Source of the DNA: CAWBUW01 sp963792075
GTDB taxonomy: Bacteria; Chloroflexota; Anaerolineae; Anaerolineales; UBA4823
Length of the DNA: 64,000 nucleotides
NCBI GenBank assembly: GCA_963792075.1
Contig: CAWBUW010000002.1
Span: 62,001-126,000, forward strand
Direction of reading: 5' to 3'
The position numbers were made by a program, and so were the translations under genes. Under the pieces are notes generated by a model. The model was not told where the DNA came from and did no database searches. It saw nothing but the letters and a program-made list of their open reading frames with translations. Below are positions 15,389 to 23,937 of the stretch, piece after piece; the stretch's first letter is position 1; every line of letters begins with the position of its first letter.

Positions 15389-16307
15389 TCATCCTGCTGA
15401 ACAAGCGCAGGAATTGCAGATCCAATCTGGCCTGCTTGGTAATGGTTGAATGATCTTGCATCAAAGACGAGCTGCTGGTTCCGGGAGCAACGCCTCGGAA
15501 ACCCAGGTAAAGGTCTGGCTGCTTCTGTTTTACGGCAGCAACTCGTTCCTGGAAAATTGTCTTCAGGACGCGCACCCCATCTGGGATGGTCTGTAGCTTA
15601 CCTTCACCAAAGAAGCGATATCCCTCAAAGCTTGGGACCTCGATAATACGCAATTTATTCCGCAGAGCTTGCAGGTAGAGCACCGTATCGATTTCAAAGC
15701 CGTTGATGTTATCCAGTTGGAAATTGTCCAGGCAGTGGCGCCAGAATGCGTGGAAGCCATAGCACAGGTCCGTAAAGTTGGCGCTAAACAATGTATTCGA
15801 AAGCAGGACGAAGGTACCGTTTCCCCATTTCCGGATAAGGGGCATATCGGTAGTTCCTCCTCCTGGGGCAAAGCGGCTGCCTTTTGCGAGATCGGCGCCT
15901 TCCATGAGAGGCTTAATATAGCGAGGAATCTCGCGCGGGTCGTTCGAGCCATCGGCATCCATGACCACCAGGATATCTCCTGAAGCAGCCTGGTAGCCGG
16001 CATACATGGCAGCCCCCTTACCCTTCTTTTTCTCCAGCACGACTTTTATTGAAGGCAAGATTTGCTGTGCGATCTCGACGGTGCCATCCGAAGAGCGCCC
16101 ATCAACCAGAATTACCTCGTCAACCCAATCCATCGGTAAGTAAGGTAAAACCAGGGGGAGGTTCTTGGCCTCATTCAATGTCGGAATAATCACCGACACC
16201 GCTGGTTTCTCTCGTTTGTATCCCTGTCCCTTTATTGGCAACCAAGGATAATCCTTTGCCATCTCCGAAGTAGTGATGAGTCCTGGATCAAATAATGCTC
16301 TTTCCAT
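15363..16307 (-). CDS. GT2 glycosyltransferase, dolichyl-phosphate mannose synthase-like
   Basis: 314 residues. SVIIPTLNEAKNLP, the EVILVDGRSSDGT block and VVMDADGSNDP give the GT-A core with a DxD metal site, and AKGSRF plus CYGFHAF are characteristic of DPM1-like enzymes that glycosylate polyprenyl phosphate. No C-terminal membrane helices are present, unlike GtrB-type relatives. The start at 16307 follows GGAAG. It is the first gene of the saccharide cluster. The last residues (FSRMMFAGFQSG) run into the GAF remnant in a different frame, so the natural C-terminus may have been altered by the recombination that left that fragment. Confidence 0.88.
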   Translation of the reverse strand: MERALFDPGLITTSEMAKDYPWLPIKGQGYKREKPAVSVIIPTLNEAKNLPLVLPYLPMDWVDEVILVDGRSSDGTVEIAQQILPSIKVVLEKKKGKGAAMYAGYQAASGDILVVMDADGSNDPREIPRYIKPLMEGADLAKGSRFAPGGGTTDMPLIRKWGNGTFVLLSNTLFSANFTDLCYGFHAFWRHCLDNFQLDNINGFEIDTVLYLQALRNKLRIIEVPSFEGYRFFGEGKLQTIPDGVRVLKTIFQERVAAVKQKQPDLYLGFRGVAPGTSSSSLMQDHSTITKQARLDLQFLRLFSRMMFAGFQSG

Positions 16308-16813
16308 TTGTCTAACTTCCCTTATCCGAAAATTTAATCAAACTGGTTAGAACTCTCTTGTTTTTTATAAAAAAAAGAGATTCCAAGGAATGTGGGCGTT
16401 AGGAGGGGAGCGCCTCCCTCTTACCTCAACTCAGGTATCTCCATGTTGGTGTAAATCTCAATTTTTACTGGTTCAAAACAGCGAAAGTCTGTGCTGTATT
16501 TCTAACATACGACCTGTTTCCAATTCACGATGATTTTAAAGTGCAAAAAAGGTTACCCATTGCCCATGAATAAAACTTGGTTGAACTGGGAAACCTTTGA
16601 AACGAGTACGTCAATATATCATAAATGTGATCATATTAGTCATAATATATCATAATCCCTAATATGATTATTAAAATGGGGTAAGTTTGAAGTAAACAGC
16701 CTATTAGAATTGTATAAAAAGAGTAAAAATTTTGGCTCTCTGGGAATCGCCTTGGTAGGGCAGTTGTGGGGTATCGATCATAAGAGTTGGGGAGTGAAGA
16801 TGCGGAAGTGCCT
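16308..16813. other. AT-rich intergenic region with truncated family A repeat
   Basis: No gene is visible. The stretch 16600-16680 is very AT-rich, with two copies of ATATATCAT and a TAATATGATTAT motif. A third copy of the family A flank (GGCTCTCTGGGAATCGCC) lies at 16734-16751, but the hairpin after it is decayed. The 16308-16420 part is upstream of the GT2 gene and should hold its promoter; none is certain. Confidence 0.5.
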
Positions 16814-18274
16814 TCAGGGCAAATATTCATACCTTCCAAGGTCAGGTGCTGTGCCGGTATAGGGCTCGTTGAGCAGTATCCCTCGGTCGATGGCAGGCGA
16901 GCCGGCTTTTAGGTAGTAATCGCGCACCCCCGCATCCACCATGGATGGATCTGCATTGACCCCGTGTGTTTCGTATCCCGTCCATGCCTGGAAATCAGAG
17001 AACAGGTCGGTGTTACCATATCCTTCCACATAGGCCAGGTGCTCGCCATATTTTGAGGAACTTCCAGCAGGATTATAAAGCAGGTTATAGTCGATCACCA
17101 CCGAATCGGGCAGCGGGAACGTATCCAGCACGTACACGCGCCCGTGAATGGCAATATTGTTCACAATTTTTAAGCCCTCGATCGAAGCGCCGTAGCTCCC
17201 ATGGTTGTGAGACAAATCGAAGACGAAGGAGTCCAGACCGTCGAAGGTATTGTGGGCAATGAGGCTGTTCGAAGCGCAGCGCAAAATAAGCCCCTGCTGC
17301 CAGTTAATCCGGTATACAATGTTGCGAGTAAAAGTGAGGTGGTCGCAAGGGGCTCCATCCGTACCGGTCTCCAGGACGGTTTGGTTTTCCCACATCACGT
17401 TGCCGGTCATGGTAACGTTGCTGGCAGCGTAGACCTCAAACGCCACGCCTTCCTGGTTCGAGGGACCAGGAGTGTGATTATCCCATAACAAGTTGTTTGC
17501 GGCCGTCACCGGGCCCGTAGTGCGATAGAAGGTGATGCCAATGCCCCCTCGACCAGAGTCCACAACCCGATCGTTCTGGTAGATGCGGTTATTCCTCAGG
17601 ATCACACCCGCGCTGCCATAGCGCACCTCGATGGCATTCCCATTGTGGGTGGCATCATTTTTTTCAACGATCACGTTGGATACATTTTTCAATACCACGC
17701 CAAATCCCTGGTTGTCGCGCAGAAGGTTGCTCGCCAGAGTAACGTTGGAGGCATTTTCGACGTTGATGCCTGTTCCGTAGGGCAACAGATTGTCTTTCAG
17801 CGTCAGGTTGCGGATTGTCGCCCCGGAGATGTCCCGAATCTTAATGGTGTTGACGTGCGATCCATCGCCGATCACGGTGGCTGTTTCCCCTGGGTAGCTG
17901 GTAAAGGTCAGGTTAGGCCGGCTGAGGGTAAAGCCTGTGTATGTGCCGGTACGGATACACACCGTGGCTCCTGCCAGGGCTATATCGGCAGCATGTTGGA
18001 GCGTCTTCCAGGGAGCAGCAAAGGAGCCTGGGTTGGCGTCATTTCCGTTCGTCGCTACGTAGTACGAACAAGTTAAATTCCAGACGAAGGGCAGGTAAAT
18101 GTGGAATTTTAGTGCTTCTTGGGAAGATGAAGCGCCGGGATGGGCAGCAGGCAGGTCAAAAAGTGTGCTGGCGTCTCGCTCTACCGGTACAGGAAAAGGA
18201 GCCAATAACTCGTACCAGGCCAGTGTTAAAACAGTAAAAACTGCGAACAATCGATTGTTCATAGTGCCGACCAT
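16814..18274 (-). CDS. Secreted right-handed beta-helix protein
   Basis: 486 residues if started at ATG 18274 (ATG 18262 is equally possible; a longer frame to 18328 would put a non-signal segment first). The N-terminus LFAVFTVLTLAWYELLA is a signal peptide. The segment CSYYVATNGNDANPGSFAAPWKTLQHAA is the classic start of exported parallel beta-helix proteins, followed by repeated NVTLASNLLRDN-like coils of PbH1 type. The C-terminus ends with the usual DAGVRDYYLKAGSPAIDRG and PDLGRYEY blocks. Such proteins are surface or secreted and often act on polysaccharides; no catalytic residues can be assigned. It is next to the saccharide cluster. Confidence 0.82.
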   Translation of the reverse strand: MVGTMNNRLFAVFTVLTLAWYELLAPFPVPVERDASTLFDLPAAHPGASSSQEALKFHIYLPFVWNLTCSYYVATNGNDANPGSFAAPWKTLQHAADIALAGATVCIRTGTYTGFTLSRPNLTFTSYPGETATVIGDGSHVNTIKIRDISGATIRNLTLKDNLLPYGTGINVENASNVTLASNLLRDNQGFGVVLKNVSNVIVEKNDATHNGNAIEVRYGSAGVILRNNRIYQNDRVVDSGRGGIGITFYRTTGPVTAANNLLWDNHTPGPSNQEGVAFEVYAASNVTMTGNVMWENQTVLETGTDGAPCDHLTFTRNIVYRINWQQGLILRCASNSLIAHNTFDGLDSFVFDLSHNHGSYGASIEGLKIVNNIAIHGRVYVLDTFPLPDSVVIDYNLLYNPAGSSSKYGEHLAYVEGYGNTDLFSDFQAWTGYETHGVNADPSMVDAGVRDYYLKAGSPAIDRGILLNEPYTGTAPDLGRYEYLP

Positions 18275-18432
18275 GCTTTCGATACACCAATAAAACCGGC
18301 ATAGCATGCAACTGTGACTGGCGCTCAAAGACTTTGCCGGGGACCAGGATGACCGGCCCGATATAACGGGCCCAAATTATACCACACGCTACCAAACAGA
18401 TTCCCACTATATCCCGCCACTGACCTGCTTTG

Positions 18433-19077
18433 CTAAAGCTGTGCTCCGGGCAGCAGCCCACGCCTGGCCAGCCCATCCGCAAGCTGCGCGGGGCTGTGGA
18501 AATGGATGGCTTGAAAGCCCAGGGCCTGGGCGGCAGCAATGTTGGCGGCCGAATCGTCGATCAGCAGGCATTCCTCTGCCGGGCGGCCTACCTGCGCCAG
18601 GAGCGCCTGGAAAATGCGCGGGTCGGGCTTGGCAATCCCCACCTCCCCCGAGATGAGGATGCCCTGGAACCAGCCAAAGAATTCATACTTTGGACGCACC
18701 AGTTGGAATTTCTCTGCGGGCCAGTTGCTCAAGCCGTACAGGGGGAAGGAGGCCGCCCACAGGCGGCGCAGGATGTCCACCGTCCCAGGGATAGCCCCGT
18801 TGAGCGATTCCGGGTAACGTTCATCGTAGGCGCGGATCAGGTCGCAGTGCTGCGGGTGGCGGGCGCACAACTCCGCGACGGCCACCGAAAAGGGCCTGCC
18901 GGCATCCTGCAGATGGTTCCATTCAAAGAAGCCGATCTCGGCCAGGAAACGCTCCATGGCCTGCTCGTCGCCGGGGAAGAGCTTGCGGTACAGGTGGCGC
19001 GGGTTCCAGTCCAACAGCACACCTCCAAAGTCGAAGACAAGGGCGGGTGAGGGGGTGTTGGTCGAGGGTGTTTTCAT
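18433..19077 (-). CDS. HAD-family hydrolase, YihX-like
   Basis: 214 residues with all HAD blocks: nucleophile Asp16 in VFDFGGVL, motif II Ser in GLSNWP, Lys in GIAKPDPRIF and the acidic motif IV LLIDDSAAN. The DFGGVL form of motif I (Gly where the second Asp usually sits) and the NxP cap-proximal pattern match the YihX/epoxide-hydrolase N-terminal phosphatase branch, which dephosphorylates sugar phosphates such as alpha-glucose-1-phosphate. The precise substrate is unknown. Transcribed alone. Confidence 0.85.
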   Translation of the reverse strand: MKTPSTNTPSPALVFDFGGVLLDWNPRHLYRKLFPGDEQAMERFLAEIGFFEWNHLQDAGRPFSVAVAELCARHPQHCDLIRAYDERYPESLNGAIPGTVDILRRLWAASFPLYGLSNWPAEKFQLVRPKYEFFGWFQGILISGEVGIAKPDPRIFQALLAQVGRPAEECLLIDDSAANIAAAQALGFQAIHFHSPAQLADGLARRGLLPGAQL

Positions 19078-19226
19078 GGCGGGTATTGTATCACCGGTGC
19101 AGATGGCGCCTTACCCTCCGGCCGCAAGTCGGGGGCGGGGTGCCCAATCCTTCTGCAGGGGGGGACGCAATAAAGTGGGTATGATGCTAAAATTATGGGG
19201 AAGCTGTATATTATTCGGAGTGTCTG

Positions 19227-19511
19227 ATGACAAACCTCATGCTATCAAAATTTATCGTAGCGGTCATAGCCCTTGCCAGCGGGGGAGTGGGCGTGCTGAC
19301 CCTGGTGCTTGCGTGGCGCGCCTGGCGTGGCGGGCAGGCGCGTGTCCGGCGACTTACCTTTGATCGTCAAAACCAACCTGGCCTGTTCTGGCTGATCCTT
19401 GCCGTCTATACTTTCGTCGCCATCACTGCGGTCTGTTTCGGTGTTTTCCTGTTAAGCCTGCTCGGCATGAGTGCAGGGGAATCCGTTTTTCGTCTCCGTG
19501 TTTATAAATAA
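19227..19511 (+). CDS. Small two-helix membrane protein
   Basis: 94 residues with two hydrophobic helices (about 8-28 and 52-78) separated by an Arg-rich, cytoplasmic-type loop. ATG 19227 is preceded by CGGAG six bases upstream. No family is recognised. Its 3' end overlaps the convergent eCIS-core gene by 10 bp. It could be a real small membrane protein; nothing links it to a function. Confidence 0.5.
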   Translation: MTNLMLSKFIVAVIALASGGVGVLTLVLAWRAWRGGQARVRRLTFDRQNQPGLFWLILAVYTFVAITAVCFGVFLLSLLGMSAGESVFRLRVYK

Positions 19512-21034
19512 GAGCCTAATAAAGTTTCTCTTGGGCTTGCATACGCCTCCATGCTTGAATAATCGTCGAAGACAATTCCCAGGTTATCCTTCTTAGAGCT
19601 TTTCCCTAATTTCTCGGAAGCATTTTTGGGGTTAATATAGTAACGCCCCCCTTCAAAGATGGTGTAGGGGCATTTGTCCAATGGCCCCGGCCCATATGAA
19701 AATTTACCGGATTCTTCCTCTTTGTAGGTTGGATAGTCTTCTTGCGTCATAAAGAGTAAATCGTATTTTAGTCCCAGGTATTCGGCCCAATAGTGATCGT
19801 CAAACACCCAATACTTCCCATTATCCTCGTTACTGGAGTCTGGCCTTCCATGCACCGGCCTGGCATCTACTAACCGTAATCCTTCATTGCCGTGCACCGT
19901 CACTTCATCTTCCACGCCTGCCACTTCGACGGCCATCTGAAACATGTTGGCCAGGGTGCAGCAATCCCCACTTTGAGAAAGGAATCCGGCCATAGCGGTA
20001 TTCCTCTGGCCGGTATATGAAAAAGGTATCCGGTGGAAGCGTTCAAAAATAGTATCCACTTTCTTAAGGTCGCTCATTCCAGACAGGCCTTCAATTAGAG
20101 ACGAGGGCACCAGGTCTCGGTAAGCAGCTAATTTTGTTTCTTCCTCCTCCGCGGTAGTATTTCTAGCCTGCATTAAACCGAGGATATCCATGTATTCTGG
20201 CACTGTTTCTACCAATCTTCTAAAACTCCAGTGTAGTTCGACATTTGGCATCGGCCTGGCTTGTTTACACAGAGCCTTAAATGCGTCCCAGCCCATGCTG
20301 CGTAATGTTAAAGGTGGTTCTATCCCCAGCCACGCTGCGACGGCAATCACGTCCTCGTCCAGGTTATCTTCGAACAAGAATTGTCTTACAGGAATTCCCG
20401 GCTGAGTGTGCGGCGCGGCCTGGGTGAGCTGCGCGGATGGCTGCACACCCAGGTTGGTGGGTGAGGAGGCAGGTACGCGCTCCGCAGCAAAAAGCTGGCT
20501 TGCCTTTGCTCCCATCACGTCCGCTTCTGTCTCCAGGTTGGGATCGACGTTGATATCGCTTCCTTTCCCCTGGATGGAAGGCGCTACTTTCCCCTGTTTC
20601 TGTTGGACCACGTGCCAGGCTTCGTGGGGCAGGTGCTGTTCCTGCCCTGGAGCTACGTGGATTGTGGCTCCCTCCGTGAATGCCAAAGCGTGTAATGCGC
20701 CGGGTTGGTCAGAATTGTAATGGACCTGCACGTCATCCATCGAAAGGCCGGAAAGGTTTTCAATGCCGGCTTTCAGGCTGTTGGGTAAGCCGGTTTTGGC
20801 AGCCTTATTTTGCACCGGTGGATTTTGTTGCGCCATTCCACCCAGGAAATGCCCGGCAGCCTGGTTGCCAATCATTCGTTGAAGCCCCAACGCGTTACTT
20901 GTCGTCACGGCGCGGGAATCCAACCCGGCTTGCTGGACAACCGGTTCAGCTTTATCGACGCGGGTGGGTTTTGCTGGCTGTTTCTTTGGGCTTGCTTTAC
21001 TACCAGTGCGATGTGTTCGTTCTTTCGATGGCAT
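19502..21034 (-). CDS. DUF4157 (eCIS-core) protein with C-terminal Cys/His domain
   Basis: 510 residues in three parts. Residues 1-70 are a Lys/Pro/Gln-rich, disordered tail. Residues ~83-155 are the eCIS-core (DUF4157) domain: LSGLSMDDVQVHYNS, then HLPHEAWHVVQQ with the HExxH motif His137-Glu138-His141. Residues ~300-510 are a distinct domain containing SGDCCTLANMFQMAVEVAG (Cys358/359) and YWVFDDHYW (His414), which resembles the Cys and His-Trp blocks of transglutaminase- or papain-like enzymes. DUF4157 is commonly found in proteins linked to extracellular contractile injection systems and toxins, where it precedes variable effector domains. No injection-system structural genes are in the window. 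Cys/His catalysis is an inference from motif shape. Confidence 0.78.
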   Translation of the reverse strand: MPSKERTHRTGSKASPKKQPAKPTRVDKAEPVVQQAGLDSRAVTTSNALGLQRMIGNQAAGHFLGGMAQQNPPVQNKAAKTGLPNSLKAGIENLSGLSMDDVQVHYNSDQPGALHALAFTEGATIHVAPGQEQHLPHEAWHVVQQKQGKVAPSIQGKGSDINVDPNLETEADVMGAKASQLFAAERVPASSPTNLGVQPSAQLTQAAPHTQPGIPVRQFLFEDNLDEDVIAVAAWLGIEPPLTLRSMGWDAFKALCKQARPMPNVELHWSFRRLVETVPEYMDILGLMQARNTTAEEEETKLAAYRDLVPSSLIEGLSGMSDLKKVDTIFERFHRIPFSYTGQRNTAMAGFLSQSGDCCTLANMFQMAVEVAGVEDEVTVHGNEGLRLVDARPVHGRPDSSNEDNGKYWVFDDHYWAEYLGLKYDLLFMTQEDYPTYKEEESGKFSYGPGPLDKCPYTIFEGGRYYINPKNASEKLGKSSKKDNLGIVFDDYSSMEAYASPRETLLGSYL

Positions 21035-21164
21035 CGTTATCTCCTCAGGCCCAATATGAGAATGAAGGGCGCACTGCCAGGTTAAAACATCCTACTGGCG
21101 AGCGAACCTGTGAATATTGTACAACCACCCTGCCAACCAACGCAAGCCACCTGCCAGGGTTTTT

Positions 21165-21231
21165 CACGCCTTTCTTAAAGTCGAGGGCTGGGGTATATGC
21201 GGGCGTTTTTTTTCGCCCGCATATACCCCAG
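21165..21231. repeat. Palindrome family B, copy 2
   Basis: The 19-base flank CACGCCTTTCTTAAAGTCG (21165-21183) is identical to that at 3670. It is followed by perfect 18-bp arms (21188-21205 / 21214-21231) around an eight-T loop. The stem sequence differs from copy 1 beyond its GGGGTAT base. It lies in the divergent gap 21035-21324, where TATAAT at 21274 may be the -10 of the DinB-like gene. Confidence 0.65.
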
Positions 21232-21324
21232 AATCCTCACTTCACACCCCCCAGATTCCTCCACAGACTGAGGGTATAATCATGGCAGCCAACACAGGCC
21301 TGCATACAAAGGAAATAAGTTTCG

Positions 21325-21870
21325 ATGAGCAGTGAACAAGACTCCACAATAGCTTCAAGCCAGTTACAAACGCTGCGCTGGCAATTCGGGCTGACCTGGC
21401 GGCTCGCCGGCGTGCATTTGCCCGCCTTGACGGATGCTGCGTGCCTCTGGGAGCCCGCGCCCGGCAGTTGGACGGTCCGCCAGTCCGCGGATGGGGAATG
21501 GCGCCCTGACTGGGTCGAACCGGAGCCCGACCCGGCACCGCCGGTAACGATCGGCTGGCTCACCTGGCATTTGACTTGGTGGTGGTCAGGCTTGCAGGCG
21601 GCGGTACGAAATGAAACGCCGGCTGCTCACGATAAGGTCGCCTGGCCCGGCAGCGCGGACGCCGTCGTGCAGCGCCTGGAGACCCTGTCTGCCGAATGGG
21701 CCGACGTACTGAACGGACTCGAAGACGACGACCTGGAAAGGCCGTTCGCTTATCCGTGGCATGAACCACGCCCGCTGAGGCTCGCCCTCGCCTGGGCCAA
21801 TAGCGAGCTGATGAAAAACGTCGCTGAAATCGGGTGTATTCGCCACCTCTTCGAAGCGTCCCGCTTATGA
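21325..21870 (+). CDS. DinB-like four-helix protein
   Basis: 181 residues with the pattern of DinB/YfiT-like proteins: QFGLTWRLAGVHLPALTDAACLWEPAPGSWTVRQ, WLTWHLTWWWSGLQ and a late AWANSELMKNVAEIGCIRHLF. The His residues in WHLTWW and IGCIRH are at metal-ligand positions of this fold. DinB-superfamily members are often thiol transferases or thiol-dependent enzymes; the specific reaction is unknown. Its stop overlaps the start of the next gene (ATGA), indicating translational coupling with the MBL hydrolase. Confidence 0.75.
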   Translation: MSSEQDSTIASSQLQTLRWQFGLTWRLAGVHLPALTDAACLWEPAPGSWTVRQSADGEWRPDWVEPEPDPAPPVTIGWLTWHLTWWWSGLQAAVRNETPAAHDKVAWPGSADAVVQRLETLSAEWADVLNGLEDDDLERPFAYPWHEPRPLRLALAWANSELMKNVAEIGCIRHLFEASRL

Positions 21871-22454
21871 ACATCCTTAATATTGGCTACAACTCGACGA
21901 ATTACTACCTGCTGGAGCCTGACACCAGCGGTCTCCTGATCGATGTGGGTTGGCCGGGTACATTGCCCAAACTGCTCAGTATCCTCAAGCGTAAGGGAAT
22001 TCCTTTCCCAAAAATCAGGTATTTACTCTGCACCCATTATCATCCCGACCATGCCGGCCTGGCTCAAGAAATGAAAGAACAAGGCGTTCAACTCATTGTC
22101 ATTGACAGCCAGGTTGCTTCTATTCCGGTGTTAGGCCGGTACATGAAACCCAGCAATCATTATCGTGAGATCAGCCTGGCTGGCAATATCAATCTCAACG
22201 TTGATGAGAGTCGAAGATTCCTGCGATCCATGGAGGTCAGCGGCGAGATCATCTCTATGCCAGGTCATTCCGATGACAGCGTTGCCCTGGTATTGGATGA
22301 TGGCATTGCCTTTACCGGTGACCTGCCCACTCCGATGGCAGCGACAGAGGCTGCTCGGGATCAGGTCGAGCGTAGTTGGGCGAAAATCCGTTCCCTTCGA
22401 GTGAAAACGATCTACCCGGCGCATGGGCGAGTGCATCCCATCGGAAAAACTTAA
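21867..22454 (+). CDS. MBL-fold metallohydrolase
   Basis: 195 residues from ATG 21867, which overlaps the DinB-like stop codon. Metal-binding THYHPDHAG (HxHxDH), the later PGHSDDS His, the FTGDL Asp and the C-terminal PAHGRVHP His complete a binuclear metallo-beta-lactamase site. This small form is typical of hydrolases acting on thioesters, esters or lactones; no substrate can be read. It is followed after 16 bp by a serine hydrolase of the beta-lactamase family, so DinB-like, MBL and serine hydrolase form one probable operon. Confidence 0.88.
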   Translation: MNILNIGYNSTNYYLLEPDTSGLLIDVGWPGTLPKLLSILKRKGIPFPKIRYLLCTHYHPDHAGLAQEMKEQGVQLIVIDSQVASIPVLGRYMKPSNHYREISLAGNINLNVDESRRFLRSMEVSGEIISMPGHSDDSVALVLDDGIAFTGDLPTPMAATEAARDQVERSWAKIRSLRVKTIYPAHGRVHPIGKT

Positions 22455-22470
22455 CTACAGAGGCTTTTCA

Positions 22471-23910
22471 ATGACCCATCCCATCCTTCCCCACACGGAC
22501 CCCGAAACGCAGGGCATCTCTTCTTCAGCCATCGCTGATTTCGTCGCCGGCGCTGAAAAATCAATCCAATACCTGCACAGCTTCATGTTGTTGCGCCATG
22601 CAACCGTAGTGGCTGAAGGCTGGTGGTATCCCTATCGGCCTGAAGTGCCGCACATGCTCTTCTCGCTCAGCAAGAGCTTCACCTCGACCGCGGTGGGGCT
22701 GGCTGTGGCTGAAGGGCGGCTCAGCGTGGATGATCCGGTGCTCAAATTCTTCCCCCAAGAGGCGCCTAAGAGGATCAGCCGGAACCTGGCAGCGATGAAG
22801 GTGCGCCATTTGCTGTCCATGTCCACCGGGCACGACCAGGACACCACCGAACGCATCATGCGCCGGCGCAACCCATTCAAAGCTTTCCTGTCACTGCCCG
22901 TGGAACATGCCCCCGGCGCGCATTTTGTTTACAACAGCGGGGCAAGCTATATGCTGGCCGCTATCGTCCAAAAGCTCACCGGGCAAACGCTGGTTGACTA
23001 TCTCACGCCGCGTTTGTTTGCGCCGCTCGGCATCCAGGGCGCTGCCTGGGAGAGCCATCCCAACGGCGTCAACTTCGGCGGGTGGGGGTTGAACATCACC
23101 ACCGCAGACATCGCCCGTTTCGGACAGCTTTACCTGCAAAAAGGCCGCTGGGATGGGCGGCAGCTTCTCCCGCCTGCCTGGGTGGAAGAAGCCACCTCGA
23201 AACAAGTTTCAAACGCTATGAACGAAAATCCCGATTGGAAGCAGGGATACGGCTACCAGTTTTGGCGCTGCCAGCCTTCGGGGGTCTACCGAGGCGATGG
23301 TGCCTTCGGGCAGTATTGCCTCATCATGCCCGAACAAGACGCTGTTCTGGCGATCACAGCCGGCGTGCCAGATCTGCAGGCGGTGCTGAACCTGGTTTGG
23401 GAGAAGCTGCTGCCCGCCATGCAGCCCGAAGCGTTGCCTGAAGATCTCCCGGCAGCCATCGCGTTGGGGCAAACCCTGAAAAGATTGGCGATTATGCCTC
23501 CCAAGACAAGCGCCGTTTCACCTTTGGCAGCAAGTCTCTCTGGCAAGACCTTCACCTTCGAATCAAACGCAGCGACCTTGCACTCGCTCACCTTCGACTT
23601 CGCGGCCAACACACTGGCATACCGGCTGCTCGGCCGCAGCCCACGGCGGGGTAACCACACCCTGGTGTTCGGCCGCGGCATGTGGGTGGAAGGGACTGCG
23701 TGCCTCACTTCGCCGGCCCCAACCAGAGTAGCCGCCAGCGGGGTATGGACGGCATGTGATACTTTTGAACTGACCCTTTGCCAGTACGAGACGCCTTTCA
23801 TCAACACCCTCACCTGCACCTTTGCGGGGGACCAGGTGACTTTCAATTTCAAAGCCAATGTCGCCTTTGGGCCAACCGAGCTGCCCGCGTTGGTAGGAAG
23901 ACTGGGTTGA
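22471..23910 (+). CDS. Beta-lactamase-family serine hydrolase
   Basis: 479 residues from ATG 22471 (CAGAGG upstream); a longer frame to 22423 overlaps the previous gene. The catalytic SxxK is Ser65-Leu-Ser-Lys68 in LFSLSKSF, and the second block is FVYNSGASYM at about 152-161. A later GYQFW and GQYCLIMP correspond to the third active-site block. After about residue 360 a beta-rich C-terminal domain follows. There is no signal peptide, so an intracellular esterase or peptidase role is more likely than beta-lactam resistance. Probably co-transcribed with the MBL gene. Confidence 0.85.
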   Translation: MTHPILPHTDPETQGISSSAIADFVAGAEKSIQYLHSFMLLRHATVVAEGWWYPYRPEVPHMLFSLSKSFTSTAVGLAVAEGRLSVDDPVLKFFPQEAPKRISRNLAAMKVRHLLSMSTGHDQDTTERIMRRRNPFKAFLSLPVEHAPGAHFVYNSGASYMLAAIVQKLTGQTLVDYLTPRLFAPLGIQGAAWESHPNGVNFGGWGLNITTADIARFGQLYLQKGRWDGRQLLPPAWVEEATSKQVSNAMNENPDWKQGYGYQFWRCQPSGVYRGDGAFGQYCLIMPEQDAVLAITAGVPDLQAVLNLVWEKLLPAMQPEALPEDLPAAIALGQTLKRLAIMPPKTSAVSPLAASLSGKTFTFESNAATLHSLTFDFAANTLAYRLLGRSPRRGNHTLVFGRGMWVEGTACLTSPAPTRVAASGVWTACDTFELTLCQYETPFINTLTCTFAGDQVTFNFKANVAFGPTELPALVGRLG

Positions 23911-23937
23911 AATTTTTTTCTAAAATTGAGTAGTGAT

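Noticed and set aside
19502..21034. A full contractile injection system around the DUF4157 gene
   Set aside because: No sheath, tube, baseplate or AAA+ gene is present nearby; only the orphan protein is supported.
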